DNA of 64,000 bases from Aspergillus flavus (lineage: Eukaryota > Ascomycota > Eurotiomycetes > Eurotiales > Aspergillaceae). Both the position numbers and the translations under genes were made by a program. The notes below the pieces were generated by a model, which saw nothing but the letters and a program-made list of their open reading frames with translations, did no database searches and was not told where the DNA came from. The DNA lies in contig NC_092409.1 of NCBI RefSeq assembly GCF_009017415.1, positions 6,076,001-6,140,000 of the forward strand, given 5' to 3'. Shown one piece after another: positions 46,193 through 56,737 of the stretch (within the stretch, counting starts at the first letter, position 1; each line of letters starts with the position of its first letter).

Positions 46193-46882
46193 ATGAGCAC
46201 ACTTCAACCCCTCCTGCTGGCCGGTGGCCGGTCCTCGCGAATGGGCAGACGAAAGGAATTGCTACCCTTAGTACATGATATACCTATCTACATGCACCTA
46301 TTGCGCACCTTGCAGCTCGCCTGCCCCCAGTCACCTATAGTCTATCTATCATTACGCAGTCGAGATTGTCTGCCAGATATACAGAATGACCCACGAGTGA
46401 CGGAAGTGTCCCCAGACATGCTCTCCATAGAAATCGATGGCTCATCTACACTGGTACAAGTAATCTATGACCGCCCTAACGGTGATACTCTCGACACAGA
46501 GAATGATATGGGCCCAGCAGGCGGCCTCCTAGCCGCTCATCGCTTCGATCCGCAGGCTACGTGGCTGGTTGTCGCCTGCGATTACCCGTTTTTGTCCGTG
46601 TCCGACCTGCATCACCTTCAGCAAGAGATGGCTGGTCCCGTTACTTGTTTCCAAAATGCGGATGGATTCTGCGAGCCTCTCTTGGGAATTTGGAGTCCTG
46701 AAGCTATGCATGTGCTTGATCAGAATGTCCGGAAAGGGGATTGTGGGCCAAAGTCGGTCGTTCGTCAGTGCTCTGGGAAGACGATCCGACCGCGGGATGA
46801 TAGGTGCTTGTTTAATATGAATACACCGGCCGACTTAGATATGGTGTTGAAATTGAAAGACGGCCTCGACAGTGGAATGTGA
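46193..46882 (+). CDS. mobA: Molybdenum cofactor guanylyltransferase (MobA-like)
   Basis: An intronless 229-residue frame, close to the size of bacterial MobA. MobA transfers GMP from GTP to Mo-molybdopterin, making the (bis-)MGD cofactor of the DMSO-reductase family. Seen: the nucleotide-binding start LLAGGRSSRMGRRKELLPL (LAGGxSxRMGxxK), GPAGGLLAAH, the metal-binding VACDYPFL (Asp of the CDxPxL motif), DGFCEPLLGIW, and the terminal FNMNTPADL (NxNTPxDL). All MobA hallmarks are kept. Eukaryotes as a rule lack MobA because their Mo enzymes use Mo-MPT without a nucleotide, so its presence in a fungus is unusual and points to transfer from bacteria. It is convergent with moeA (49 bp between stops). 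The related MocA (CMP transferase) is the main alternative. Confidence 0.92.
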   Translation: MSTLQPLLLAGGRSSRMGRRKELLPLVHDIPIYMHLLRTLQLACPQSPIVYLSLRSRDCLPDIQNDPRVTEVSPDMLSIEIDGSSTLVQVIYDRPNGDTLDTENDMGPAGGLLAAHRFDPQATWLVVACDYPFLSVSDLHHLQQEMAGPVTCFQNADGFCEPLLGIWSPEAMHVLDQNVRKGDCGPKSVVRQCSGKTIRPRDDRCLFNMNTPADLDMVLKLKDGLDSGM

Positions 46883-46931
46883 CGCATTGCCGCTAGGATA
46901 TATGTTATCGCAGGAGATGATATGCCAGGTC

Positions 46932-48284
46932 TCAACGCGTCGGGTAAATGCCAACTAAGTCGCCTTCTCTGACCTCGGAAACACCATGTGCGATCCGGAT
47001 CCAGCAGTTGGCCTCGAGGAATGGTTTGATCTTGCCAGGGCTATGATCCGATATGAGTTGGACCATGAGATCTTGGTCTGTGGAGCCGCAAAGTGTCCCT
47101 GGTCGAAACACGTCTTTCTCCATCGGCACAGTTGTGACTGGCTTACCGGACCCGAGTGGTATATCATGGTGACTACCAAGTTTGTCGTTCATAGTCATGA
47201 TACGGGCTTTATATGGCTTCTCTTGCGGTTGCAGTCGGATGGTATTCAAGTAAGGCACTACTATAAAACGAAGACAAGCGGCGCTGGCGACTGGATTTCC
47301 CGGCAAGCCGAAAAAGGCCACCTCGCTATCCGGAGCAGTTTGGAGTCGAGGAAGCATGGAGAAAAGCACCGGATGCCCGGGCTTCATTTCTACCTTGTGA
47401 AAAACCGTTCGTGCCCGTAAGCGCTCAAGCACTGCGGGGATCAAATCGTAGCGACCGGCCGAGACAGCGCCAGAGCTGATGATCAAGTCATACCTGGATC
47501 CGTGAAGACCGCGCAAAAGGGCCTGTTCCAGGTCTTCAGGCTGATCGGGGATAACCCCCAAAAAGTCGACGATAGCGCCCCAGTCTTCCAGCGTTGCCGT
47601 CAGATACGGGCCATTGCTGTCGCTAATCCGATGAAGCTTAGTAGATTCTTCTTTTGCAAGTAATAGTTCAGATCCGGTCGAGAAGACCGCTATCCTCAGT
47701 TTGAGCAGCACAGAAAGCTCCGTGATACCGACCGATGCCATCGCCATTACCTGGTTCGGATGGATCAGCTCTCCCTCTTTGACAATCGCATTGTCTGTTT
47801 GGAAGTCTGTCGCGGCCAGCCGTCGATTTTGCTTCGGCTTGGCAGGCTTGGTCACTGTAACGAAGCGACGCCCCGATCGCTCTTCGACTATTACATCCTC
47901 ATAGCGAACACAACAGTCGAAGTCTTCCTGCTCGACAGTCTTGGGAAATGGAGCTCCTGTCATGATCTCCACACAAGGCGGAATAGCCCCATCATGCTTG
48001 ACCTCCGTGAAAGGTTCATCTCCGGCGGCCGTGATGCCCTTGACTTCGAACGTTCTGGGGTATTCCACGGTCGCATCCTCCGTCGCAGCGGAGCTCAATG
48101 CGTAGCCATCCATGGCAGACGTGTCGAACCTTGGTGTCGAGATTGGACTGTAAATGGTGTGTCGAGCAATGCGACCTCCTGCGGCATATATCGAGCACGT
48201 TTCGGCTCGAGACAAAAAGACATTTCGTTTGCGATATGCCTCGGCCTCGACCAGTCGTATTGCTTCTGTGTAGGACAGGCCCAT
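46932..48284 (-). CDS. moeA: Molybdopterin molybdenumtransferase (MoeA), stand-alone
   Basis: An intronless 450-residue frame. MoeA inserts molybdate into adenylylated molybdopterin, the last shared step of Mo cofactor synthesis. Family blocks run through the whole length: DTSAMDGYAL, IPPCVEIMTGAPFPKT, the linker to LRIAVFSTGSELL, RISDSNGPYLTATLEDWGA, ISSGAVSAGRYDLIPAVL, EMKPGHPVLF, FFGLPGNPVASAACLRFIV, and a C-terminal domain IV ending DLVGIYPTR. There is no MogA (adenylyltransferase) domain, whereas the fungal housekeeping enzyme CnxE is a gephyrin-like fusion of both. This is therefore an additional, bacterial-style copy. It shares a 248-bp divergent promoter with the oxidoreductase and is tail-to-tail with mobA, so all three are probably co-expressed. 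Confidence 0.95.
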   Translation of the reverse strand: MGLSYTEAIRLVEAEAYRKRNVFLSRAETCSIYAAGGRIARHTIYSPISTPRFDTSAMDGYALSSAATEDATVEYPRTFEVKGITAAGDEPFTEVKHDGAIPPCVEIMTGAPFPKTVEQEDFDCCVRYEDVIVEERSGRRFVTVTKPAKPKQNRRLAATDFQTDNAIVKEGELIHPNQVMAMASVGITELSVLLKLRIAVFSTGSELLLAKEESTKLHRISDSNGPYLTATLEDWGAIVDFLGVIPDQPEDLEQALLRGLHGSRYDLIISSGAVSAGRYDLIPAVLERLRARTVFHKVEMKPGHPVLFSMLPRLQTAPDSEVAFFGLPGNPVASAACLRFIVVPYLNTIRLQPQEKPYKARIMTMNDKLGSHHDIPLGSGKPVTTVPMEKDVFRPGTLCGSTDQDLMVQLISDHSPGKIKPFLEANCWIRIAHGVSEVREGDLVGIYPTR

Positions 48285-48532
48285 AGTGTTTTCTATCTAT
48301 TCAGGTTCGTCTCTATTACATTCAGTCTGCTGTTTGCGTAGAAATATGAATAAAGGATTGTGGTCGTTGTAACCCTAATTTCATAATATTGGCGTCATCT
48401 TTGGTTCCTTTTCCTTTGCGTCATATACTTGATTTCCGTAACTTTATTATTTTCCTGGATTTGTCGCGCGTCAACTAGCGACTATAACCCACATACCTCT
48501 TCCTATATGATGGAAAGGCATGAGTCGTCAAC
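48285..48532. promoter_or_regulatory. Bidirectional promoter of moeA and the Mo oxidoreductase
   Basis: A 248-bp spacer between two divergent ATG codons, short enough to act as one promoter. It is T-rich on the plus strand (GGTTCCTTTTCCTTTG, TTATTATTTTC). A CTATCT (AGATAG on the other strand, an HGATAR match) lies at 48292-48297, just before moeA; such a short match is weak evidence. No NirA-type CTCCGHGG site was found here, unlike upstream of the nitrate reductase. Confidence 0.5.
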
Positions 48533-51500
48533 ATGGCGGCGTCCACATACGAGACTCGCGACTCTATCCAGGATGTTTACGGTGACCGCACACCGTACAA
48601 GCATGAGTGGCCGACGCGATATGACATGCGCGTCTTAGACACGCCGGATAAATGGGTACAGAGTGCATGTGTGCTGTGCAGGTAATCAAGGCTTTATTAT
48701 TCTTGAATGATGTACGTTTGGTATGTTCATGCTAACGCAACGTTTGTACATAGTAATGGTTGCGGGCTGGATATCGGCGTCAAAGATGGCCGTGTGGTGG
48801 GAGTACGCGGTCGCGCGACCGACCGGGTGAATAAAGGACGTCTGGGTCCGAAGGGTTTACACGGGTGAGCATATTGAAAGCTTCTATAAAGTCGACAGAC
48901 AGACAAATGGCTTATTTTGGACATTCACAGCTGGGAATCCATCCACCATCCGGACAGGTTGAAGCATCCACTCATCCGGCGCAATGGCAAGCTCGAGCAG
49001 GCGTCGTGGGACGAAGCGATGTCCCTGATTGTCGACAAGGCGAAGGAAATACGGGCACGTTTGACAAATCATGGCATTGGGTTCTATACCTCCGGTCAAT
49101 TGTTCTTGGAGGAATATTATGTTCTAGCGATGATTGGCAAGGCCGGGTTGAATACCCTCCATATGGATGGCAATACCCGTTTGTGTACGGCCACTGCGGC
49201 GGCTAGCATGCGTGAGTCTTTTGGTAGTGATGGTCAGCCGGGGTCTTATGGGGATATTGACTATACGGAATGTCTGTTTATGGTCGGTCATAACGTGGCG
49301 AATACGCAGACGGTCTTGTGGTCTCGAATACTGGATCGTCTCGAAGGGGCGTATCCTCCGAAGCTCATCGTGGTTGATCCTCGACGGTCGGAAACGGCGA
49401 AGAAAGCCACGATCCACCTGGCACCTAAAATCGGGACAAATGTGGCTCTCCTCAATGGATTGCAGCATCTGTTATTCAAGAATGGCTGGGTTAACGAGGC
49501 GTTTGTCTCGAAGCATGTGGTGGGATTGCAGCAACTAGAGGCTGTAGTGGAGGAATACACCCCGGAGTATGTGATGCAAGTCACCGGCGTCCCTACGACA
49601 TTACTAGAAGAAGCAGCCAGGATTATAGGAACTAGTAGTAGCCTGCTATCAACTGCGCTGCAGGGAGTTTACCAATCGAACCAAGCTACGGCAGCTGCCT
49701 GTCAGATCAACAATATCAACCTGCTGCTTGGACATATCGGTAAGCCTGGCAGCGGGATTCTGCAAATGAACGGCCAACCCACTGCTCAAAATAACAGGGA
49801 GGCCGGATGTGACGGTGAATATCCAGGGTTTCGAAATTTCCAGAACCAGAAGCATATGCAAGAGATCGCGGACCACTGGAACATTGACTTGATTCGAATG
49901 CCGCACTGGAATCAGCCGACGCATATTCAGAATATGCTTAATTACATCGAGAACGGCTCGATTGAGATGTTTTGGGTGTCGGGCACGAACCCGCTGGTCA
50001 GCCTACCCAATCTGCACCGTGTCCGAGACCTGTTTACCAAGCCCGACCTCTTCCTCGTAGTGCAAGATATCTTTCCTACCGAGACAACAGCTGTGGCAGA
50101 TGTGGTGTTGCCAGCGGCTCAGTGGGCAGAGAAAACTGGATGTTTCACCAACGCTGATCGAACCATGCATCTCTCGCAGAAGGCCGTCGAACCACCGGGG
50201 GAGGCTAAATCTGACCTGGACATCTTCTTGGATTTCGGACGGCGGATGGGCTTTAAGAGCAAAGATGGAGGGCCCCTGATCCCATATACCACGCCGGAAG
50301 AAGTCTTCGATGCATGGAAAAAGATGTCATACGGCCGTCCTTGTGACTGTAGTGAGCTCACGTACGAGAAACTTACTGGCGGATCTGGTATTCAATGGCC
50401 TTGTACTAAGGAGTACCCGAATGGAAAAGAGCGCTTGTTCACCGATGGCAAATTCTTCACTGACCCAGACTACTGCGAAGACTTTGGGCATGATCTCGAA
50501 ACTGGAGCGCCTTATACTCGAGCACAGTATCAAGCCATGAACCCTGCTGGACGAGCTATCCTCAAAGCAGCTCATCACAAGGCGCCCCTTGAAGCTCCTG
50601 ATGATCAGTTTCCTTTACTCCTCTCAACAGGGCGCAACGTTTTCCATTTCCATACACGGACCAAGACAGGAAGGGCCAGACGGCTGCAGCAAGCCGATCC
50701 ACAGCCATTTGTTCGTATATCTGAAGCGGATGCGAGAGCTCTCTATCTCACGGAGGGGGAAATGGTTGTAGTGAGGTCCCGGCGTGGTAGTGTAGAGCTC
50801 CCTGTGAGAATTGGTGAGATTAACAAAGGACATGTTTTTATCCCGTTCCACTTCGGTTATTTCGATTCAAAAGACCCGCGAGCGCGAGCCGCCAATGAGC
50901 TTACAGTTGGTGAGTGAATCATTGTCTCAATAGAGTTATTGTCATGAAGATTAACTATGTCTCGCTGATTATATAAGACGAATGGGATCCTGTTTCTAAG
51001 CAGCCCATGTTCAAGTCCGGTGCGGTTCGAATCGAGAAGTGCATCCAGAAGGAGGGTGGAAAGGAAAGTCACCCCAAGGAAGAACAGACTGCAGCGATCA
51101 GAAGCGTCGAACAGAAGAAAGGACAAGGAAAGGCGCCGGCCGCAAATGCGTTTAATAGCCAGAGTGGCGTCGAGCGTATCCGACGACTAGAACTTTGGCT
51201 AGGCGCCACACACCAGGCTCTGGAAGTTCTCAACGATGTCTATATGGACCTGATTCCACGCCTAGTACACGATCTGGAGGTATACTCAGGGCTTGAGGTT
51301 ATGCGTCGAATAACTCTGGACATTCTACGCAAGCTCAACCCGGTCATCTCGAGATACCATGAGAGTCGTCAGTACGGCCGGAAGGTTGCTACAAGCCTTA
51401 AGGATAGTCTTTTCCCGGTGGTCGAAGAAGGGAGTGACGCATACGAGGCATTAGTCGCCCTGCAGGCACTAGATGTCTTCCTTACATATATTGAAGGGCA

Positions 51501-51711
51501 CCTAACCGCACTTTCACCTGCAAGTCAAGCGCTGTGGGACCTCGAGTTTGTTGATGCTGTCAAGTTCTCGCAACATGGCATTCAACGACAGAAGGCTTGG
51601 GTTACCCAGCATATCAAGGTCAAAAGCCCTCAGACTCTGCTTGTTCCAGTGGCAGCATTGGATGAACTACATTCCGATGAGTCGACTTTGTCGGGATATC
51701 TACGCTGCTGA
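48533..51711 (+). CDS. DMSO-reductase-family molybdopterin oxidoreductase (bis-MGD type)
   Basis: Four exons: 48533-48681, 48754-48864, 48931-50909, 50978-51711. They encode 990 residues. Residues about 40-765 match bacterial molybdopterin oxidoreductases annotated as formate dehydrogenase or assimilatory nitrate reductase. The N-terminal Fe-S site has C46-x2-C49-x3-C53, but the fourth ligand position (GRLGPKG, about residue 81) is Gly instead of Cys. The probable Mo ligand is Cys172 in GNTRLCTATAAAS. MGD-binding blocks follow (LIVVDPRRSETAKKA, STALQGVYQSNQ, GKPGSGILQMNGQPTAQNNR, FWVSGTNPLVSLP, VVLPAAQWAEKTGCFTNADR), then the cap domain TGRNVFHFHTRTKTGR and FIPFHFGYFD. Residues about 766-990 are an extra mostly helical region ending near HIKVKSPQTLLVP. 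No signal peptide, Tat motif or NAD/FAD domain, so cytosolic with an unknown electron partner. The reaction cannot be fixed from sequence. Confidence 0.93.
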
Positions 51712-52568
51712 TGAGACTATTGTAGTCAATATGCCAATCTGGCCACCGAGTTTGTCAGACATGCTCCTCTCGTTATGATTACAACATCACCTGGAAATTG
51801 AGATTAGGAGCTGGAGAGGATTGAGCTTGCATATAATAATAGCAACATGTTTCATTTGTGGTCTTTCCCCGTTGTACATACAGTTAAATGGATGGATATG
51901 CTATACGGATGAACTCCCCTACTGATTTGCTAGATCGCTCATGGAGGTGATATCATCCGGCGAAACTTCCAATTTTGGTTGGGAACAGTAAAATGTAGAT
52001 ATTCATAAGAGGCATGCATGCAGACACCTAAACTACTTTAAGAATATATGAATGGCCGAATATCTACCGGCTACTGGTGTATAATAAAAAGACTTTTCCA
52101 GAGCAAGGGACAACAGATCTTATGTGATGGGATAGGTCATCATATTGATGCGTAGGGAAAGAGGATCCGAGCCTCATACTCACATCAGAGTACCACTGAG
52201 CAGAGACTCAATCAGCCACAGATGTGCTCATCCTCTGTTAGGAAGACTAAGATTGAATCTCTTATGCGTGTATGAAACATTGTATTTGCGTATGAAAGGA
52301 GACTGGTCATAATACTAACATACAAGGGATCTAATTTGTCAGGTATGATATGACATGACCGGCGTAAAAATAGGATTGGGAAAGAGGAAAACAAAAGATG
52401 TGAGATGAGGGAAAAGAAATGCAAGTGACATAGATTCAGAAAGATTATCCACTGACAAGCCCTGGATCACAATGTAAGGGTATCTATCCGTGATTGAAAA
52501 TCGTATCCGCAATAATAACAAATTCCTCGATGTCACGGTGCAGCGCCCAAACACTTTTAGTACAATAT
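51712..52568. other. Intergenic, convergent
   Basis: 857 bp between the 3' ends of the oxidoreductase (plus) and the DHA2 transporter (minus). AT-rich with AATAATAGC/TATAATAAAAAG stretches suited to polyadenylation. No gene seen. Confidence 0.5.
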
Positions 52569-54605
52569 CTAAACAGTCGTATCCGATCCGCTATCCGAAT
52601 CAGTAGTTTCATCCTCCTTGACCACGTACTGTCCACCGCGTCGCAGCATTAGTAGAGATGCTGGGATCTGCACGGCTGCGAAGGCAATCATTGCCTGATA
52701 TTGGTGAGTATAGCTCTTCGCAAATACATCCCCGATTGCAGCCTGGAGCTGAGTAGGCAGGGTCTCCACTGTGCTGCTGTTTTCCAATAGTTGCTGTAGC
52801 TGCTCCGGCGAAAGTGTATCTGCTAGTTCGCTCTTCAAGTTCCCATACTGGATGTTAGCCGCAATCGCCAGGCCGATTGCACCTCCGAGAAAACGGCATT
52901 GGTTAAGAGCGCCCGTTGCTGTTGCTGTTAAGGTGTAAGCATGTTTAAACCGAGCAAAACCAGTAGAATTGGTGCCATACCTAGATCCCGCGTCTCGACA
53001 ACATAAGGTACTGCTAGAACACAGATCCCGATAGTGACTCCAATGCCGGCGCCTGCGATAACTTCATATCCATACCCAGCACTGGGGAATGAGTTCGTCT
53101 GCGGAATAATGGAGAAGAGAGCCATTCCCACGGTTTGTAACAGGGAGCCGAAGAGAATGAGATACACAAAGGGGATATGGCCTCGAAGACATGCAAGATT
53201 AGCACCAGCGGTGCCCACAGTTGCAAGGGCCGAGTATGGGATCAGCCGGATCCCAGCATCTACAGGCGACAACCTTTCTAGGACTTGAAAGCGCTGTGCC
53301 AAGTACACAACTATCACGTTCCAAGGACAGCCACTAGCGAACGTGATTCTGTGATGGCAAGATAAACACGGTTAGACTAGAAATCAAGGCAAATTTCACA
53401 GCGTCATCCACTCACATAAGCATCCCCATCCAAGCTCGGTTGAATAGTAATCGTTTTGGGAATATGGGGTGATAGCCAGGGCATCCATCAATCACCCATT
53501 CCCAAGCAAAGAAGGCCATCCATGATACACCTCCCGCAACGAGTAGTCCAATTGCAGTCCCAGAAGCCCACTCAAACGACAGATTAGTTTCGTTCAAAAC
53601 AGTGATGGGTAGTAAACAGGCACTGAGTAGTAGAACAGCACCGACGAGATCTAGGTCTTTAAAGAGTGCAATGCTCGGTTTTAAATAGGCGATAGATTTC
53701 GATGGCACCGAGCCATGGTTCGCTGGCATGGCGATAAGTAGCATCAATATGGCTACTGCTCCAGGAGGGAGGCTATTACCCGATAAATTTGTCAGTTACA
53801 ATATCGCAAAGCTTGAGGAGAATATAGAACGAACGCACTTCACGTAAAAAACCCATCTCCACTCCGAATTCTGCGCCAGTACGCCTCCAATGAGAGGCCC
53901 TGTCAAGGCTGCGCATGCAATGGCTATCGCAAACAGGCCGCCCAACAGGGGAATCTTTGACTTAGGCACAGTCTCATAGGCGCACAAGAGGGTGAGCGGA
54001 TAAACCCCAGCACCGCCAATTCCCTGGAATGACCGACATATAATGCTGTGATGTGTTTAGTGTAAGGCGGCCCGATATTTCCAACGACTAGATAAAACCT
54101 ACAGCGTGTTGACCGACGGGGATAGCCCGCACCCAAATGAAAATGCCAAGAAGGTCACCTCGGCAGCAAGCAAGGTTTTCTTTCTACCAATGATATCGCT
54201 GACCCTGGTCCAGATAGACATGAAACCTGCGGTACGGTTAGCAGAACCAGACAGAGAAAGTGACAGGAACTTCCGACCAGTGAATGTAATGAGGAACCCG
54301 GTGATGATCCAGCTTGTTTTGTTGAAACCAATCAGGTCACTAGTGATAGCGATGAGTGAAGTGCTGACAATAGTCACTTCCATATTGACCAAGTAAAGGC
54401 AGATCATGAGCCTAGGATCAAAGTTTGATTTAGCGAAAAAAGTGCTAGATGATTCAGGGATCGCGAGTATGACATACCCAAGTATAACAAAACAGAGTCT
54501 CCACCCATGTAGAAACACAATCTGAGACTCGGTAGGCTTGTCAGCCACCGTGTTGATCGTCTCTTGGCTCGCTCTCTCTATTTCCTCACGCTCTGGTTTA
54601 GACAT
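52569..54605 (-). CDS. MFS drug:H+ antiporter, DHA2 (14-helix) type
   Basis: Seven exons on the minus strand: 54605-54478, 54411-54278, 54226-54103, 54045-53839, 53772-53416, 53348-52981, 52924-52569. They encode 557 residues. Seen: an acidic N-terminus (to about 35), helix 1 with MICLYLVNMEVTIVSTSL (the DHA2 motif D1 with Asn for Asp), SDIIGRKKTLLAAE (motif A), FQGIGGAGVYPL, GLFAIAIACAALTGPLIGG (motif C), WRWVFYVNLPPGAVA (a DHA2 hallmark across the exon 4/5 junction), and a C-terminal Asp/Ser-rich tail. It should export small toxic molecules from the plasma membrane or vacuole. The second intron (51 bp) has no stop and can be misread as coding. A TATAAAAG on the coding strand (about 54655-54664) lies some 50 bp before the ATG. 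Confidence 0.93.
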
Positions 54606-56737
54606 GATGGCTAATTCTACTGATCCTTTTCTACGAAGACCGTCTGTAATACTCAGCTTTTATATGCAAGCTAGGGAGATTGTAGTACCCTCTGAACTCT
54701 ATGCCAACCTAAATAGGAAGTAGCCTCAGCTATTATCGTACCCACAGAATTCCTCTAGATGGAGTATTATTATGTGGCCATTGACGTATCTTGGCTACTA
54801 TGCAAGTAACAACGTCCCTACAGCGTGGCACGCTCTTGGCGTCAAAGTCTTACCCTGTATTATTCTTGCTCGTCGTGTCCTTTCTTTGCACATATTCCGC
54901 CACAATAACTTTCTTTCCCTCTTCGACGCAGAGCATAGATGCCAATCTTAGGATTTCTCTTCGTAAGTGGATAGTCCGAAGGGCGTGGGCCAAGGAGGCT
55001 GGCGTTGGGCGTGAAACAATGAGTACATGGTGTTATGAGTGGCAGGTAGTATGAGCCAGTACTGGCAATATACCTCATTCCCTACACAGCACCATGGCTT
55101 TTAGTTCTTCTGTGGCAAGGGGATAGATCGTCACATTGCTTATTAGTATACATAGTACATTGGCTCTGCGGTGAACCCTCTCTGTCGCCATTCGCGCCCA
55201 AGTGAGATTAATCGAGTATAAAGTGAACATTGTATTGTTCGAGTATGTCGGATAAACTGATCCGTGCTCAATAAACTGCTCTATCGGCGTAATTTAAGTA
55301 TGCAGTGGCCAAAGTTTAGGGCACTACGTCAGATCCCTGATCCTGGGGTCACATGACTGGGCCACGCCCGCAGGTGTCCCAGCTCTTGTTCCCTTTTTCT
55401 TTCTCTCCCTGCTTGTACCGATTATGTTAAAGGCTTGACCCTGAAACCGCAGGGCATCCGGTTACACCAAGTTTAGGTTTGTATTCGGGGTAAATTTCGG
55501 GCGAGGGCCAGGATATTGCCGTGTTGGACACGGAATGCTTCATGGTTCGACCTCAACCAATTTACTGCCAAACACCTTAGGTTATTCTTGATTGGTAAGG
55601 CTGTATCTCTTGCGCTAACATGATATATACCCGATCGGGAAATAGGTCTGTTGACATAAGATCTTCCTGTGCAATGAGTAGACGGAGTAATTAAACAAGA
55701 TATGCCTTTGATGGCTTGAGAGCTCCACATATAAAGAGGCCCCTGATAGGGCATAAAAGCCTCAAGGCTCTCCATGACGTCCCAAGCTCTGTTCAGGAGT
55801 GACAATATATCGTCCCTCTTAGCATGGTTGATCGATAATGACCTTGAGATGGAAGCAGTCTGGGTTCTTTGGTTCAGATGGAGCGCCGAGGCTTGGCTTG
55901 AGTCACCGCTCGACGATAGAGAGCTTGTGGGACACAACTCTGGAGGCAGCTCCCAATGTTATCATAGCTTCGACACGAATCTGGATCTCAAGCGGACGAA
56001 TGGGAGTAATCCTGGGAAAATAATCAGCGAGGGCCGTTTCGACCGGGCACCCGATGAGGGTTTGGTGTCGGAGTCCGCGGACCGCGAGCAATCGATTCAC
56101 TGCCACTCTTCGTGTTGAATGACCATACATTGCAGTGAAGAAATTTCTGCCTAGATTCCAATGCGTCGCTTCTAATATTTGTATGAGATGATGGGTAGAG
56201 ACCAAAAATAACCCTGTCAGTTACAACCTTGTTATTTGCAATATTCCGTTAGGGAGCCAAATTTATTCAAGTCCCGATACTTGGGACATGTAAAGATGAG
56301 ATTGGTAGCTTTCCTAACTTGAAAAGCAGTAGAACACTGCAGAATTCATTTCGATATCATATCTATCTTCATACCGAGCACATAAATGCCAGAGATCTAC
56401 CAAGTCCTTCCTTTCATCTCTTTGTCTAAAACAGTAACCCCTTTCAACTCACAGAAGGCGGCGAGTGACTTAACCAATAAGAACATTTTGCCATTAATTA
56501 CAATACTCAGTTAGTTCAAAAACTCATACACGGGTTCTTTCTTTACAGCTATCGAGGTTTTGTGGTAATCTAATAATGAAAAAAGCGGAGTTCTTAGACC
56601 TTAAACCTAAACCGATGGATACCCTGTGAGCCCATCATGACGCCCCCATATAAATAACCCTATGCCTCTGTTTCCAGACGTTTGTAGGTCAGACATCTCA
56701 TGAAAATGTTCGCCAGTACACAAGACATATTGCCAAC
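54606..56737. other. Divergent intergenic region of two efflux genes
   Basis: 2.1 kb between the start of the DHA2 transporter (minus) and the ABC transporter (plus). Frames at 55.47-56.2 kb occur on both strands (for example minus 55473-55937 and 55903-56205) and are coding-like in places, but they do not join and match no family I know. A CATATAAATAAC element (about 56646-56657), some 85 bp before the ABC start, fits a TATA box. Confidence 0.4.

Noticed and set aside
45986..46207. 73-residue minus frame overlapping the mobA start
   Set aside because: It overlaps the strongly supported mobA start and has no recognisable features.
55473..56205. Coding-like frames on both strands between the two pumps
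   Set aside because: Frames on opposite strands are complementary shadows of one another and no family was recognised; left as intergenic.
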